Under the pieces are notes generated by a model that saw nothing but the letters and a program-made list of their open reading frames with translations, was not told the origin of the DNA and ran no database searches. A stretch of 10,003 nucleotides of DNA from Jimgerdemannia flammicorona (Eukaryota; Mucoromycota; Endogonomycetes; Endogonales; Endogonaceae): the NCBI GenBank assembly GCA_003990745.1, contig RBNI01007748.1, forward strand, positions 1 through 10,003, read 5' to 3'. Position numbers and translations under genes: made by a program. Positions 9,803 through 10,003 of this stretch are shown here, piece after piece. The first letter of the stretch is position 1, and each line of letters starts with the position of its first letter.

Positions 9803-10003
9803 GAGAGTATGGAGAATTTTTGGAAGATAGTTGGGGGGAGATTGGGAGTGCCAGCGACTGACCTGGAGGTGGGTGGGTGGTGGGCGGCACTACAGTCAAG
9901 ATTGGTGGGGGGGGTGGGGAATGAGTGGCTGATGGTTGGTTGGGCTGTTGCAATATGGGTGGGGCTCACTGAACACTGGCAGAGCATCTTTGAGGAGGGT
10001 CCC

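Larger units (their letters stand above)
4741..10003 (+). mobile_element. LINE copy B (L1/Tx1-like non-LTR retrotransposon), decayed, 3' end outside window
   Basis: This plus-strand copy of the same family shows ORF1, a 34-base AT-rich gap and most of ORF2. It includes about 1 kb of ORF1 that copy A lacks, so it is the better guide to the family's full layout. The left boundary is uncertain: the first in-frame ATG is 4741, but an upstream short ORF from 4652 could belong to it. ORF2 is still open at 10003, so no 3' end, tail or target-site duplication is seen. The coding strand is strongly G-rich. In the 300 bases 6001-6300 I counted 8 CpG where roughly 15 would be expected from base composition, a mild deficit that fits methylation-linked decay. 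Confidence 0.93.
6563..10003 (+). pseudogene. ORF2 of LINE copy B: APE endonuclease-reverse transcriptase, 3' end outside window
   Basis: The start is ATG 6563 (A at -3), eight codons before SLNVNGL. One frame stays readable to the last base (1,147 codons) without an indel. Domains are endonuclease (~6563-7255), a charged Glu/Arg-rich linker that is probably helical (~7255-7940), reverse transcriptase (~7940-8890), a Trp-rich thumb/connection region (for example LNVYWMPKLWY and RAWWMKRA), then the damaged zinc knuckle (9731-9802). Nine in-frame stops start at 6686, 6989, 7058, 7073, 7664, 8273, 8291, 9449 and 9497. Against copy A these face Arg, Arg, Trp, Arg, Trp, Gln, Arg, Trp and Asp. Trp makes up 24 of 346 codons in 8411-9448. 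The longest stop-free piece holds most of the RT after the first catalytic Asp. The gene is dead, but the copy is less decayed than copy A. Confidence 0.95.

Noticed and set aside
1..10003. Skew flip as a replication origin or bacterial chromosome feature
   Set aside because: The flip coincides with the meeting point of two oppositely oriented G-rich LINEs, which explains it fully; the genes are eukaryotic-type retroelement genes.
1..10003. In-frame TAG and TGA as recoded sense codons
   Set aside because: No stop position is shared between copies, both TAG and TGA occur, and they face several different residues (Trp, Arg, Gln, others). Mutation explains this better than a variant code or programmed readthrough.
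1..10003. Twin priming as the origin of the head-to-head layout
   Set aside because: Twin priming inverts part of one RNA copy, so both arms should be non-overlapping segments of one element. Here both arms carry the same ORF2 and differ at about 30% of RT residues.

Overview
This window is eukaryotic repetitive DNA, not a cluster of host genes. It holds two decayed copies of one family of non-LTR retrotransposon (LINE) placed head to head. Each copy has the two-ORF layout of the L1/Tx1 group. ORF1 is a putative nucleic-acid-binding chaperone. ORF2 carries, in order, an APE-type endonuclease, a charged linker, a reverse transcriptase with the FADD catalytic motif and a C-terminal CCHC zinc knuckle. 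The ORF2 motif LDQxKAYD at the first catalytic Asp looks most like the Tx1 branch, but clade placement is by eye. No host gene, tRNA, rRNA or other taxon marker is present, so I do not name the organism. The mild CpG deficit and the transition-type decay fit a eukaryote with cytosine methylation (a fungus is one possibility).

Layout. Copy A is on the minus strand from about 4562 down to position 1. It is cut by the window edge inside ORF2. At its 5' end it lacks everything matching the first ~1 kb of the other copy's ORF1, as expected of a 5'-truncated insertion. Positions 4563-4740 are a junction whose base composition differs from the elements. Copy B is on the plus strand from about 4741 (possibly 4652) to the right edge. 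It has a nearly complete ORF1 and an ORF2 cut by the edge about 66 codons before the point reached by copy A. No 3' UTR, tail or target-site duplication is in view for either copy.

Comparison of copies. They are related but clearly different: 93 of 132 residues (70%) are identical over the RT core by hand count, and about 42% over the conserved C-terminal part of ORF1. They are therefore separate insertions of two sublineages, not a recent inverted duplication. Both coding strands are strongly G-rich, so G-over-C skew flips sign at the junction, and the encoded proteins are unusually rich in tryptophan.

State. Both ORF2s stay in one reading frame across everything visible (about 3.63 kb and 3.44 kb) with no frameshift, yet carry 15 and 9 in-frame stop codons. 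No stop position is shared. Nineteen of the 24 fall where the other copy has Trp, Arg or Gln, as expected from G:C to A:T transitions. These are dead copies silenced by point mutation. The best leads are this nonsense-only decay, the Trp-rich ORF2, the Asp in place of the usual endonuclease Glu in both copies, the unusual ORF1 (RG-rich start, very acidic end) and the conserved AT-rich gap between the ORFs.
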